Shown one piece after another: positions 24,913 to 33,725 of a stretch of 36,665 nucleotides of DNA. Made by a program: the position numbers and the translations under genes. The stretch's first letter is position 1. The number at the start of each line of letters is the position of its first letter. Source of the stretch: Magnetococcales bacterium. Lineage in GTDB: Bacteria; Pseudomonadota; Magnetococcia; Magnetococcales; Magnetaquicoccaceae. The stretch is from positions 1 to 36,665 of the forward strand of contig JADGBT010000037.1 of the NCBI GenBank assembly GCA_015231375.1. The letters are read 5' to 3'. Under the pieces are notes generated by a model. It did no database searches. It saw nothing but the letters and a program-made list of their open reading frames with translations, and was not told the origin of the DNA.

Positions 24913-25623
24913 ATGTCACATTCTTTTCTGGTGGTCGGGCTGGGAACCTTTGGCAGTCGGGTGGCCAAGGCATTGATCGATGAAGGGGCGTATGTGTTGG
25001 CCGTGGACCGGGATGAAGAGCGGGTCAATCTGATCCGGGACAACGCTTCAAAGGCGGTCTGCTGTGATGCTGTCAATGCCGATGCCATGCGGGCGGTAGG
25101 GGCGTTCGAGGTGGATACGGCCATCGTGGCGTTGCGCAATCATTTCGATTCCACCGTGCTGGTCACCCACGCTCTTAAGAAACACGGCATCACCCGTCTG
25201 CTGGTTCAGGTGGACAATGAACAAGAGGCTGAGGCAATTCAGACCTTTGGAGCCATTGAGGTCATTTTTCCTCCACGGGACATGGCCTTGCGCATTGCCA
25301 AACGTTTGATTCATCCCGATTTGGCCGAAAGTATTCCCCTGGGACACAATGTGGCCATCATCGACATCTCCTGCCCGACCAGTTTTGTTGGACGCACCAT
25401 CAGCAACCTGGAGTTGCGAACCATCTATGGCGTCAACCTGATCGGCATTCGTCATGCGACGCCACTCCGACCCACCCAGGATAACCTGACCATCAATCCC
25501 GCTCCGGATACCCAACTGCACGGCGAGGACCATTTGATCTTGTTGGGAACACTGGAACAGCTTGCGAAAGTGAAAGGGTTGAACCATGGACGTGAAGGGA
25601 ATCGAGGCTTTCTGAAACATTGA
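24913..25623 (+). CDS. ktrA: Ktr potassium uptake regulatory subunit KtrA
   Basis: A 236-aa RCK protein that gates KtrB. The N-terminal Rossmann domain carries GLGTFGSRVA (GxGxxG) and VDRDEERV with the ribose-binding Asp. A C-terminal RCK-C domain (from about residue 140: PLGHNVAIIDISCP, FVGRTISNLELR) follows. The start ATG 24913 is chosen because GAGGCGAG precedes it and the N-terminus MSHSFLVVGLG then fits the family; the upstream extension overlaps the ktrB stop. A strong hairpin follows 45 bp after the stop. Confidence 0.94.
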   Translation: MSHSFLVVGLGTFGSRVAKALIDEGAYVLAVDRDEERVNLIRDNASKAVCCDAVNADAMRAVGAFEVDTAIVALRNHFDSTVLVTHALKKHGITRLLVQVDNEQEAEAIQTFGAIEVIFPPRDMALRIAKRLIHPDLAESIPLGHNVAIIDISCPTSFVGRTISNLELRTIYGVNLIGIRHATPLRPTQDNLTINPAPDTQLHGEDHLILLGTLEQLAKVKGLNHGREGNRGFLKH

Positions 25624-25668
25624 AGAAAAAGGCCTGCAAGGAATCCACACCATTGTTGCACCCTCCTG

Positions 25669-25704
25669 GTTTCTGGCGCAGAGTCGTGCTTCTGCGCCAG
25701 AAAC
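25669..25704. terminator. Perfect 14-bp stem-loop after ktrA
   Basis: GTTTCTGGCGCAGA (25669-25682) pairs perfectly with TCTGCGCCAGAAAC (25691-25704) across an 8-base loop. It lies between ktrA and kdp. No T-tract follows on either strand, so it is either a terminator without a U-run, a protein-binding site, or an mRNA-stabilising or mobile hairpin. Confidence 0.55.
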
Positions 25705-25753
25705 TCAGTAAGATCATGAAAGAAATTTCATTATATTGATTTATTCTTTTTTG

Positions 25754-25769
25754 TTGACACCATCTTGAT
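25754..25769 (+). promoter_or_regulatory. TTGAC-N6-TTGAT direct repeat upstream of the kdp operon (candidate KdpE box)
   Basis: TTGACACCATCTTGAT with an 11-bp pentamer period, immediately after a T-rich run, 88 bp upstream of the first kdp ORF. It is almost identical to the trkA site. Escherichia coli KdpE binds a T-rich direct repeat (TTTATA, five bases, TTTACA) with the same 11-bp period, which supports a KdpE role by analogy. Confidence 0.5.
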
Positions 25770-25856
25770 GTCGCGGGTCAACCTTTTTTCCCCGTTTTTA
25801 TCTTCGATTTTCTATGCTCTTCGTCCATACATCCATTCCATCTGCAAGGAGTTGTC

Positions 25857-25946
25857 ATGGACATTTTCTATCTGGGTTTGATCGTCCTCTTTTTTTTGGT
25901 CTCGGGCCTGCTGGCATCCGTGTTCACCAGGATTGGGAGATTCTGA
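25857..25946 (+). CDS. Small membrane protein upstream of kdpF
   Basis: A 29-aa hydrophobic peptide starting MDIFYLGLIVLFFLVSGLL, with a strong AAGGAG 6 bases before ATG 25857. It is essentially one transmembrane helix with a short basic tail. Small single-helix ORFs preceding kdpF are, from memory, found in other proteobacterial kdp operons, but I know of no established function. It ends one base before the kdpF start, so it is the first gene of the kdp operon. Confidence 0.7.
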   Translation: MDIFYLGLIVLFFLVSGLLASVFTRIGRF

Positions 25947-25947
25947 A

Positions 25948-26040
25948 ATGAACCCACTCTATCTGATCGGCCTGACGGTAACCGCCGCCGTATTCGTTTA
26001 CCTGATCGTGGTGTTGTTCCAACCGGAGTCATTCTCATGA
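25948..26040 (+). CDS. kdpF: KdpF, small subunit of the Kdp potassium ATPase
   Basis: A 30-aa single-helix peptide. The C-terminal part YLIVVLFQPESFS matches the KdpF pattern YL-x3-L-x-x-PE-x-F. KdpF stabilises the KdpABC complex like a lipid plug. ATG 25948 starts one base after the previous stop, and the stop at 26038-26040 overlaps the next ORF (ATGA). Confidence 0.85.
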   Translation: MNPLYLIGLTVTAAVFVYLIVVLFQPESFS

Positions 26041-26291
26041 GCGACAGGATCTGCCTGAACACGGGCCTTTCCATGGCCTCGCTGCTGCTGCTCTCCTGGC
26101 CTGCCGCCTATTGGATGAATCATGGCCATGCGGATCCAAACATCCGGAGCGTACCGGCTCACGGGTCGGATTCACGTCGCCATGCGGTCAACCATGATGG
26201 GCCTTGCGCGTCGCTCGTGATTGAAACCAGGGCGTTTCGCATGGGCATCGATTCGGCTTATCCACCCTTTGCCCGGAAGAGCATCCCATGA
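26037..26291 (+). CDS. Unknown 84-aa exported-type protein between kdpF and kdpA
   Basis: This 84-aa ORF overlaps kdpF by ATGA at its start and kdpA by ATGA at its end, filling exactly the space between them. In most kdp operons kdpA follows kdpF directly. The N-terminus has a signal-like hydrophobic stretch (LSMASLLLLSWPAAYWM), then a His-rich polar part (NHGHADP, GSDSRRHAVNHDG). A single Cys is at about residue 57. I recognise no family. The perfect overlaps suggest real translation, since a kdpA ribosome site (GGAAGAG) lies within it. It could be a periplasmic cation-binding or Kdp-assembly accessory; this is inference from position only. Confidence 0.55.
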   Translation: MSDRICLNTGLSMASLLLLSWPAAYWMNHGHADPNIRSVPAHGSDSRRHAVNHDGPCASLVIETRAFRMGIDSAYPPFARKSIP

Positions 26292-28096
26292 CCACCAATG
26301 GAATCTTGCAACTTGTGCTTTACCTGTCGGTCCTGTTGTTGCTCGCCTGGCCTTTGGGATTGTATATGGCCAGTATCTATGGAAAACAACAGCCATCGGG
26401 ATTGCGTTGGGTCTTGCCCGTGGAACGGTCCATTTATCGCTTGTGCGGCATCCGCGAAGACGAGGAGATGTCTTGGACCCGTTACGCCGCCGCGTTGCTG
26501 GTTTTCAATCTGGCCGGATTGCTGGCGGTCTACTGGCTGCAACGATTTCAGGCCGGGCTGCCTTTCAATCCCCAAGGCATGGCCAATGTCACCCCGGATC
26601 TGTCGTTCAATACGGCGGTCAGTTTTGCCAGCAACACCAACTGGCAGGCGTATGGAGGCGAAACAACCCTTTCTTATCTGACCCAGATGCTGGGCCTGAC
26701 GGTGCAGAATTTCCTTTCGGCGGCCACGGGCATGGCGGTGCTGGCGGCCCTGATGCGCGCTTTCACCCGCAAGGAGGCATCGGGCATCGGCAATTTCTGG
26801 GTGGATCTGGTGCGATCGACGCTTTATGTGTTGCTGCCGCTCAGTCTGGTATTGTCCCTGTTGCTGGTCAGTCAAGGCGTGGTCCAAACCTTTGCGCCGT
26901 CTCAGAATGTCTCTTTGCTGCAACCGGTCCACTACGAACAGCCGGCCACCGCCCCGGATGGTCAACCCCTCAAAGATGCCCAGGGGCAGCCGGTCCTGGA
27001 AAAACAGACCGCCCGTGAACAGACGGTGGCCCTGGGTCCAGCCGCTTCCCAGGTGGCCATCAAGCAGTTGGGAACCAATGGCGGAGGCTTTTTCAACGTC
27101 AACTCGGCCCATCCGCTGGAAAATCCCACCCCGTTGTCCAATTTCTTGGAACTGCTGGCCATTCTGCTGATTCCGGCGGCTCTTTGCATCACCTTCGGAC
27201 GTTTGGTCGGGGATGTGCGTCAGGGCGGTGCGATTCTCGCGGCCATGACCATCGTTTTTGTGGCGCTGTTGGCTCTGTGTGTCTGGTCGGAGCAGTCCGG
27301 CAATCCGTTGTTCGAGCGATTGGGTGTCGCGACCCAGGCTTCCGATCACTCGCCCGGTGGCAACATGGAAGGCAAGGAGAGCCGTTTCGGGATCGTCAAT
27401 TCGGCCCTTTGGGCCACGGCCACCACGGCGGCTTCCAACGGTTCGGTCAATGCCATGCACGACTCGTTCACGCCTCTGGGCGGGCTGGTGCCCATGTGGA
27501 TGATACAACTGGGTGAGGTGATTTTCGGCGGCGTGGGATCCGGATTGTACGGCATGATCGTGTTCGCTCTGGTCGGTGTCTTCGTCTCCGGTTTGATGAT
27601 CGGGCGCACCCCGGAATACCTGGGCAAGAAAGTCGAGGCCTTTGAAATGAAAATGGCCGCCATGGTCATTCTCACGCCCTGTGTGGCGGTGTTGCTCGGT
27701 ACAGCGGTGGCCGTGGTGAGCGAAGCGGGACGGGCGGGTATCGCCAATCCCGGCATTCACGGATTTTCGGAAATCCTCTACGCCTTTTCTTCGGCGGGCA
27801 ACAACAACGGCAGCGCCTTCGGCGGCTTGACCGTCAACACGCCCTTTTACAACATCTTGCTGGGGATCGCCATGCTGCTGGCCCGTTACTGGGTGATCGT
27901 GCCGGTGCTGGCCATCGCCGGATCCCTGGCTTCCAAAAAGAGCATTCCGCCTTCGGCTGGAACCTTGCCCACGCATACCCCTTTGTTCGTGATCCTGTTG
28001 ATCGGGACCGTGATCGTGGTCGGCGCCTTGACTTTTCTGCCCGCCCTCGCCCTTGGCCCCATCGTGGAACATGTGCAAATGATCAACGGACAATGA
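26288..28096 (+). CDS. kdpA: Potassium-transporting ATPase subunit KdpA
   Basis: A 602-aa membrane protein, the potassium-selective channel-like subunit of Kdp. Filter-loop motifs occur in order: FASNTNWQAYGGE, KQLGTNGGGFFNVNSAHPLE, ATTAASNGSVNAMHDSFTPL and FSSAGNNNGSAFGGL. About ten membrane helices surround them, and the GGVGSGLYGM and YLGKKVEAFEMKM segments are characteristic. The start ATG 26288 overlaps the stop of the 84-aa ORF. Size is typical. KdpA faces KdpB in the complex and delivers potassium through an intramembrane tunnel. Confidence 0.97.
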   Translation: MTTNGILQLVLYLSVLLLLAWPLGLYMASIYGKQQPSGLRWVLPVERSIYRLCGIREDEEMSWTRYAAALLVFNLAGLLAVYWLQRFQAGLPFNPQGMANVTPDLSFNTAVSFASNTNWQAYGGETTLSYLTQMLGLTVQNFLSAATGMAVLAALMRAFTRKEASGIGNFWVDLVRSTLYVLLPLSLVLSLLLVSQGVVQTFAPSQNVSLLQPVHYEQPATAPDGQPLKDAQGQPVLEKQTAREQTVALGPAASQVAIKQLGTNGGGFFNVNSAHPLENPTPLSNFLELLAILLIPAALCITFGRLVGDVRQGGAILAAMTIVFVALLALCVWSEQSGNPLFERLGVATQASDHSPGGNMEGKESRFGIVNSALWATATTAASNGSVNAMHDSFTPLGGLVPMWMIQLGEVIFGGVGSGLYGMIVFALVGVFVSGLMIGRTPEYLGKKVEAFEMKMAAMVILTPCVAVLLGTAVAVVSEAGRAGIANPGIHGFSEILYAFSSAGNNNGSAFGGLTVNTPFYNILLGIAMLLARYWVIVPVLAIAGSLASKKSIPPSAGTLPTHTPLFVILLIGTVIVVGALTFLPALALGPIVEHVQMINGQ

Positions 28097-28111
28097 TGGA
28101 GAGCCCTTCCC

Positions 28112-30175
28112 ATGCAAAAACAACTTTCTTTGCTTGATCCGGGCCTGCTTGCCGAGGCCATGGTCGATGCGTTCAAACGTCTTTCTCCCCGCTATCAGAT
28201 CCGCAATCCGGTGATGTTCGTGGTCTGGTTGGGCAGTCTGTTGACCACGGGACTCTATTTCCAGGCCCTGATGGGCCAGGGAGAGGCTCCGACCTGGTTC
28301 ATTCTGGCCATTACCGTGTGGTTGTGGTTCACCCTGCTGTTCGCCAACTTTGCCGAGGCCATGGCCGAAGGCCGGGGCAAGGCCCAGGCCGCCGCGTTGA
28401 AAGGCTTGCGCAAGACCGTGATGGCCAAAAAACTCAAGGAACCGCGCCAGGATGCCAGGTGGGAGAACATCCCCTCCGAAACCCTGCGCAAGGGGGATGT
28501 GGTACTGGTCACCACCGGCGAGATCATTCCCGGCGACGGGGAGGTGATCGAAGGCGTGGCCTCGGTGGACGAGTCGGCCATCACCGGCGAGTCGGCCCCG
28601 GTGATCCGGGAGTCTGGAGGGGATTTCTCCGCCGTCACCGGAGGCACGCGCATTCTTTCCGATTGGTTGGTGGTGCGGATCACGGTCAATCCGGGAGAGA
28701 CCTTCCTGGATCGCATGATCGGCATGGTGGAAGGGGCCAAACGGCAAAAGACCCCCAACGAGATCGCCTTGACCATCCTGTTGGTGATGCTGACCCTGGT
28801 TTTTCTGTTGGCTACCGTCACCTTGCTGCCTTTTTCGATCTATGGGGTGGAAACCGCGCATGCGGGTCATCCGGTGACGGTCACGGTACTGGTGGCCCTG
28901 CTGGTTTGTCTCATACCCACCACCATTGGCGGTCTGCTTTCCGCCATCGGTGTGGCGGGCATGAGTCGCATGATGGAAAAGAATGTCCTGGCCACCTCCG
29001 GCAAGGCGGTGGAGGCCGCCGGTGACGTGGATGTGCTGCTGTTGGACAAAACCGGCACCATCACCCTGGGCAACCGACAAGCCTCCTCTTTTGTCCCGAC
29101 CCTGGTCATCACCGAAAAAGAGTTGGCGGAAGCGGCCCTGTTGGCCTCTTTGGCGGACGAAACCCCGGAGGGACGTTCCATTGTCACGCTGGCCAAGGAG
29201 TTGTTGCATCAACGGGGCAGAGACATTCACGCCGACGGGGCCAGTTTTGTCCATTTCACCGCCCAGACCCGCATGAGCGGCATCGACTGGCAGGGACGTT
29301 CCATCCGCAAGGGGGCGGCAGAGGCGGTGCGTCGTCATGTGGAAAGCTCCGGTGGTCTCTGGCCCCATACCATTCAGACGGCGGTGGACGATATCGCCCG
29401 TCGGGGTTCAACACCGTTGGTGGTGGCCGATGGCAACCGGGTGTTGGGCGCGGTGGAGTTGAAGGATATCGTCAAGGGTGGGATCAAGGAGCGGTTTGCC
29501 GAATTGCGCCGCATGGGGATCAAAACCGTGATGATCACCGGTGACAACCGGTTGACCGCTGCGGCCATCGCCGCCGAGGCCGGGGTGGATGACTTTCTCG
29601 CCGAGGCCACCCCGGAGGCCAAACTCGCCCTGATCCGTCACTATCAGCAGGAGGGACGTTTGGTGGCCATGACCGGCGACGGCACCAACGATGCGCCGGC
29701 CCTGGCCCAGGCCGATGTGGCGGTCGCCATGAACAGCGGCACCCAGGCGGCCAAGGAGGCGGGCAACATGGTGGATCTGGATTCCAACCCCACCAAATTG
29801 ATCGAAGTGGTGGAAATCGGCAAGCAGATGCTCATGACCCGTGGCTCCCTGACCACCTTTTCCATCGCCAATGACGTGGCCAAATATTTTGCCATCATTC
29901 CAGCCGCGTTTGCCGCCACCTATCCGGACCTGAACGTCTTCAATGTGATGGGTCTGGCCACTCCGGCATCGGCCATTCTTTCGGCGGTGATCTTCAACGC
30001 CCTGATCATCATCGCCTTGATCCCCCTGGCCCTGCAGGGAGTCGCCTATCGACCGGTCGGCGCCGCCACATTGTTGCGGCGCAATCTGCTGGTTTATGGT
30101 GTGGGCGGGTTGCTGGTTCCCTTTGTGGGGATCAAGGCCATCGATCTGCTCCTGGTCGCCCTTCACCTGATCTAA
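28112..30175 (+). CDS. kdpB: Potassium-transporting ATPase subunit KdpB (P-type ATPase)
   Basis: A 687-aa P-type ATPase, the energising subunit of Kdp. The TGES loop is in [12 protein letters not shown]. Phospho-acceptor Asp312 is in [12 protein letters not shown]. The nucleotide-domain block is [10 protein letters not shown], the hinge is [25 protein letters not shown] (given as landmarks TGDG to NSGT), and [10 protein letters not shown] is intact. Seven membrane helices are expected. It starts 15 bp after kdpA, with GGAG upstream of ATG 28112. No lesions are seen. Confidence 0.97.
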   Translation: MQKQLSLLDPGLLAEAMVDAFKRLSPRYQIRNPVMFVVWLGSLLTTGLYFQALMGQGEAPTWFILAITVWLWFTLLFANFAEAMAEGRGKAQAAALKGLRKTVMAKKLKEPRQDARWENIPSETLRKGDVVLVTTGEIIPGDGEVIEGVASVDESAITGESAPVIRESGGDFSAVTGGTRILSDWLVVRITVNPGETFLDRMIGMVEGAKRQKTPNEIALTILLVMLTLVFLLATVTLLPFSIYGVETAHAGHPVTVTVLVALLVCLIPTTIGGLLSAIGVAGMSRMMEKNVLATSGKAVEAAGDVDVLLLDKTGTITLGNRQASSFVPTLVITEKELAEAALLASLADETPEGRSIVTLAKELLHQRGRDIHADGASFVHFTAQTRMSGIDWQGRSIRKGAAEAVRRHVESSGGLWPHTIQTAVDDIARRGSTPLVVADGNRVLGAVELKDIVKGGIKERFAELRRMGIKTVMITGDNRLTAAAIAAEAGVDDFLAEATPEAKLALIRHYQQEGRLVAMTGDGTNDAPALAQADVAVAMNSGTQAAKEAGNMVDLDSNPTKLIEVVEIGKQMLMTRGSLTTFSIANDVAKYFAIIPAAFAATYPDLNVFNVMGLATPASAILSAVIFNALIIIALIPLALQGVAYRPVGAATLLRRNLLVYGVGGLLVPFVGIKAIDLLLVALHLI

Positions 30176-30186
30176 AGGTATTTCAC

Positions 30187-30777
30187 ATGTTCAAAGAACT
30201 GAAACCCGCCTTGTCGATGCTGATCCTGATGACCATCCTGACCGGTATTCTCTATCCGGCCCTGGTGACAGGATTGGCCCACCTGCTTTTCCCGGAGGAG
30301 TCCGCAGGAAGCCTGTTGCGTGTCAACGGTCAGGTTGTCGGCTCCACTCTGATCGGTCAACCTTTTTCGGATCCACGTTATTTCTGGGGGCGACCTTCGG
30401 CCACCGCACCCATGCCTTACAATGCGGCGGCTTCCGGCGGCTCCAATCTTGGGCCCATGAATCCCGCCTTGAAAGAGGCTGTGGAGGCGAGAATCTCCAC
30501 ACTCAAAGCAAGCGATCCGGCGCAAAAGCAACCCATTCCCGTGGAGTTGGTGACAGCCTCGGGCAGTGGATTGGATCCGCATCTCTCTCCGGCGGCGGTC
30601 CTTTGGCAGGCGCCTCGCGTGGCACGGGTTCGGGGTTTGTCCGAGCAGGCCGTTCGGGAACTGATCGAGCGGCACACCTCCGGACGCACCTTCGGCCTTT
30701 TGGGGGAGCCGAGGGTCAATATCCTGACCCTGAATCTGGCTTTGGACCAGCACCGTTTGCAATTATCGCGACTTTGA
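30187..30777 (+). CDS. kdpC: Potassium-transporting ATPase subunit KdpC
   Basis: A 196-aa protein with one N-terminal membrane helix (about residues 8-30: LSMLILMTILTGILYPALVTGL as landmarks LSML to VTGL) and a periplasmic domain. Signatures are GSTLIGQPFSDPRYFWGRPSA (landmark GSTL to PSA), YNAAASGGSNLGP, DPHLSPAA and LGEPRVNILTLNLAL. KdpC stabilises KdpAB and aids high-affinity potassium uptake. It begins 11 bp after kdpB. Confidence 0.95.
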   Translation: MFKELKPALSMLILMTILTGILYPALVTGLAHLLFPEESAGSLLRVNGQVVGSTLIGQPFSDPRYFWGRPSATAPMPYNAAASGGSNLGPMNPALKEAVEARISTLKASDPAQKQPIPVELVTASGSGLDPHLSPAAVLWQAPRVARVRGLSEQAVRELIERHTSGRTFGLLGEPRVNILTLNLALDQHRLQLSRL

Positions 30778-30841
30778 ACAAAAATGAAGTCCCGGCGAGG
30801 ATTTCGGCGCATGTCTTCCAACCTTCAATGGATCGTTATCC

Positions 30842-33529
30842 ATGGCCCCTGATGTCACCACGGCTCGTCCGGACCCTGATGTCATCCTCGCTCAATTGAG
30901 CGCAGAGGAGAAACGTGGACAACGGGGCAAGCTGAAGATTTTCTTCGGAGCCTGTCCCGGCGTGGGCAAGACCTATGCGATGCTGACTGCCGCCCGGGTG
31001 TCGCGTGCCCAGGGGATGGATGTGGTGGCGGGCGTGGTGGAGACCCATGGCCGCAGCGAAACCATCGAGTTGTTGCACGGGTTGGAGTGTCTGCCGCGTC
31101 GCCGGATCGAATACAAAGGCCATCTGTTGGAGGAATTCGATCTGGATGGGGCGTTGCAACGCAAGCCGAAACGGATCCTGGTGGATGAATTGGCCCATTC
31201 CAACGCACCAGGATCGCGTCATCCCAAACGGTGGCAGGACATCGAGGAGTTGTTGTCAGCCGGCATCGATGTCCTGACCACGGTCAATGTTCAGCATGTG
31301 GAGAGTCTCAACGATGTGATCGGCAAGATCACCGGCGTGCGGGTGGCCGAGCGGATTCCCGATCACGTCATCGATCAGGCGGACGAGATTGTCCTGGTGG
31401 ACCTGCCGCCCGAAGAGTTGCTGCAACGGCTTCGGGAAGGCAAGGTCTATATCCCCCGGCAGGCGGAACGGGCCATGGACCATTTTTTCCGCAAGGGCAA
31501 TCTGCTGGCCTTGCGGGAGTTGGCCTTGCGCCGTACCGCCGATCGGGTGGATGGAGATGTGCGGGCCTGGCGTCGGGAAAAATCGGTGACCACGGTCTGG
31601 CCGATGCGGGAATCGGTGCTGGTGTGCGTCGGCCCTGGACCGGACAGCGAAAGACTGGTGCGCCGCGCCGCCCGACGGGCCAACCAGACCGGCGCTCCCT
31701 GGCATGCCATCGCCATCGAAACCCCATCCTTGCAGACCTTGCCGGATGCCGCGCGGGCGCGCATTTTTGGCATTTTGAAGATGGCCCAGGAGATGGGCGC
31801 GCAGACGACGAATCTGTCGGGCCAGAATGCGGTTGAGGTCGCCATCGCCTATGCCCGAGAATACAACCTGGGCACGCTGCTGGTGGGACGGGATCGTTAT
31901 CGTCGTCTCCCCTGGCAGCGCGGTTTCGCCGAGAAACTGGCGCGTCTGGCTCCGGATCTGGAACTGCTTCAGGTGGCCATCGAGGAGGAGGAACGACCCT
32001 CGCAACTCTCCTCTGTTGCGGTCACTCCCAGGAATCCAACCGGATGGCGTCCCTATCTGTTGGCCTGTTTGAGCGTGGCCCTGGTGACGGTGGTCAGCGC
32101 GCCGTTGCACGCCAGGCTGGATCTGGCCAACATCGTCATGCTTTTTTTGCTGTCGGTGGTGTTTGCTGCGGTGCGTTTCGGGCGTGGAGCGGCCAGCCTG
32201 GCTGCCTTTCTCTCCGTCGCGGCGTTCGATTTCTTTTTCGTGCCTCCCCGTTTCACCTTCGTGGTCCATGATGCTCAGTATCTGGTCACTTTTGGGGTTA
32301 TGCTGATCGTGGCCCTGGTGATCGGACAATTGACTGCCGGTTTGCGCTTTCAGGCGTCGGCGGCCTGCAAACGGGAACAACGCATGCAGGCCCTCTATGA
32401 GATGTCCCGGGATCTCTCCAGCGCCTTGAGCGTGGAGCAGATTGTCGAAATCTGTCAACGTTTCATGAAGCGGGGTTTCAACGCCTCGGTCGTGGTGTTC
32501 GTTCCTGGTCCGCAGGAGCGGTTGACTGTGGCCGAGGGTTCCGCCACTCTGGACGGGGCGGAAGGCGGCATTGCCCAATGGAGTTTCGATCACGGCCAGA
32601 ATGCCGGATTGGGCACCGATACCCTGCCATCCGCCCAGGCTCTTTATGTACCGCTCAAGGCTCCTTCGCGCCTGTGCGGGGTGTTGGCTTTGGTGCCCGA
32701 TGAGACCCTCTGGGAGCTTCCTCCGGGTCAACGGCAGTTGTTGGACACCAGCGCCACCTTGATCGCCATCGCCTTGGAACGGGTGCATTATGTGCTCCTG
32801 GCGCAAGACTCCCAGGTCAGCATGGAGTCCGAACGGTTGCGCAATTCGTTGTTGTCCGCCATATCCCACGATTTGCGTACCCCGTTGACCGTGATCACCG
32901 GTCTGACGGATGCCATGCGCATGGCCTCTCCGGCGCTGTCCGAACCCCACATCGGTCTGGCCGAGGCCATCCGGGACGAGGTGTCGCGCACCATCACCAT
33001 GGTCAACAATCTGCTGGACATGGCCCGCATGCAAATGGGTCGGGTGGTGTTGAAACGGGGTTGGCAAACATTGGAAGAGGTGATCGGCTTGTCCATGAAC
33101 CATTGCGCCGCTCTGCTTACCCGTCATGGCGTGCGCATCGAACTTCCCGCCGATCTGCCTCTGCTGGAGATGGATACCGGACTCATGGAGCGGGTTTTCA
33201 ACAACTTGCTGGAAAATGCCGCCAAACATACTCCGCCTGGAAGTGTCATCGTCGTCGCCGCCGGTGTGGAGGGCGCCTCTGTCAAGGTTTCGGTGTGCGA
33301 CAACGGACCAGGAGTGCCTCCAGGCATGGAATCCAGACTGTTTGAGAAATTCACCCGGGGAAAAATGGAATCCACGGTGGTGGGTTTCGGATTGGGTCTG
33401 GCCATTGTGCGCGCCATTGTCGAAGCGCATGGTGGTGCGGTCTGGGCAGAAAACAGGCTCGAAGGAGGCGCATGCTTTCATGTTCTTTTGCCTGTGGGCA
33501 ATCCGCCGGTGATTCCTGAAGAACCCTGA
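30842..33529 (+). CDS. kdpD: KdpD potassium/turgor-sensing histidine kinase
   Basis: An 895-aa KdpD. The N-terminal KdpD domain carries Walker A GACPGVGKT (residues 36-44) and DELAHSNAPGSRH. A universal-stress-like domain follows (about 250-370). Four membrane helices occur around 400-500, then a GAF-like domain and the kinase core with His676 (ISHDLRTPLTVIT), an N-box (NNLLENAAKHT), DNGPGVP and GFGLGLAI. All functional motifs are present, so it should be an active kinase/phosphatase for KdpE. ATG 30842 lacks a clear Shine-Dalgarno; a 22-codon frame overlaps the start but is not supported. It lies 64 bp after kdpC in the same operon. Confidence 0.96.
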   Translation: MAPDVTTARPDPDVILAQLSAEEKRGQRGKLKIFFGACPGVGKTYAMLTAARVSRAQGMDVVAGVVETHGRSETIELLHGLECLPRRRIEYKGHLLEEFDLDGALQRKPKRILVDELAHSNAPGSRHPKRWQDIEELLSAGIDVLTTVNVQHVESLNDVIGKITGVRVAERIPDHVIDQADEIVLVDLPPEELLQRLREGKVYIPRQAERAMDHFFRKGNLLALRELALRRTADRVDGDVRAWRREKSVTTVWPMRESVLVCVGPGPDSERLVRRAARRANQTGAPWHAIAIETPSLQTLPDAARARIFGILKMAQEMGAQTTNLSGQNAVEVAIAYAREYNLGTLLVGRDRYRRLPWQRGFAEKLARLAPDLELLQVAIEEEERPSQLSSVAVTPRNPTGWRPYLLACLSVALVTVVSAPLHARLDLANIVMLFLLSVVFAAVRFGRGAASLAAFLSVAAFDFFFVPPRFTFVVHDAQYLVTFGVMLIVALVIGQLTAGLRFQASAACKREQRMQALYEMSRDLSSALSVEQIVEICQRFMKRGFNASVVVFVPGPQERLTVAEGSATLDGAEGGIAQWSFDHGQNAGLGTDTLPSAQALYVPLKAPSRLCGVLALVPDETLWELPPGQRQLLDTSATLIAIALERVHYVLLAQDSQVSMESERLRNSLLSAISHDLRTPLTVITGLTDAMRMASPALSEPHIGLAEAIRDEVSRTITMVNNLLDMARMQMGRVVLKRGWQTLEEVIGLSMNHCAALLTRHGVRIELPADLPLLEMDTGLMERVFNNLLENAAKHTPPGSVIVVAAGVEGASVKVSVCDNGPGVPPGMESRLFEKFTRGKMESTVVGFGLGLAIVRAIVEAHGGAVWAENRLEGGACFHVLLPVGNPPVIPEEP

Positions 33530-33553
33530 TGGCCAGCCTGCAACCTTTCGTAT

Positions 33554-33583
33554 CCAACAGATCCTGACAGAATCAGGTGTTGG
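33554..33583 (+). repeat. Hairpin between kdpD and kdpE
   Basis: CCAACA (33554-33559) and TGTTGG (33578-33583) enclose CCTGA/TCAGG with a 5-base loop; a three-base GAT bulge separates the stems on one side. It lies in an unusually long 196-bp gap between kdpD and kdpE. No U-tract follows, so it may be a processing or attenuation site. Confidence 0.45.
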
Positions 33584-33725
33584 CGATCGTTCGGTTCCGT
33601 CTTGAATTCACCGTCGAATCACACGATGGCCCCGCGTGAGTTGGAAGCCTTGCCGGACGCAACAGTATGTTTTGTTCTGATTTTATACGGTTGGGCACAC
33701 GCTCGCCATTCTGGAGGGATTCTTG

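Noticed and set aside
26258-29368. 1036-codon open frame antisense to kdpA and kdpB
   Set aside because: The product is His/Gly/Gln-rich shadow sequence, and the opposite strand encodes unmistakable KdpA and KdpB.
30784-30852. 22-codon ORF overlapping the kdpD start as a leader peptide
   Set aside because: It has no ribosome site and no recognisable leader features; the overlap with kdpD may be accidental.
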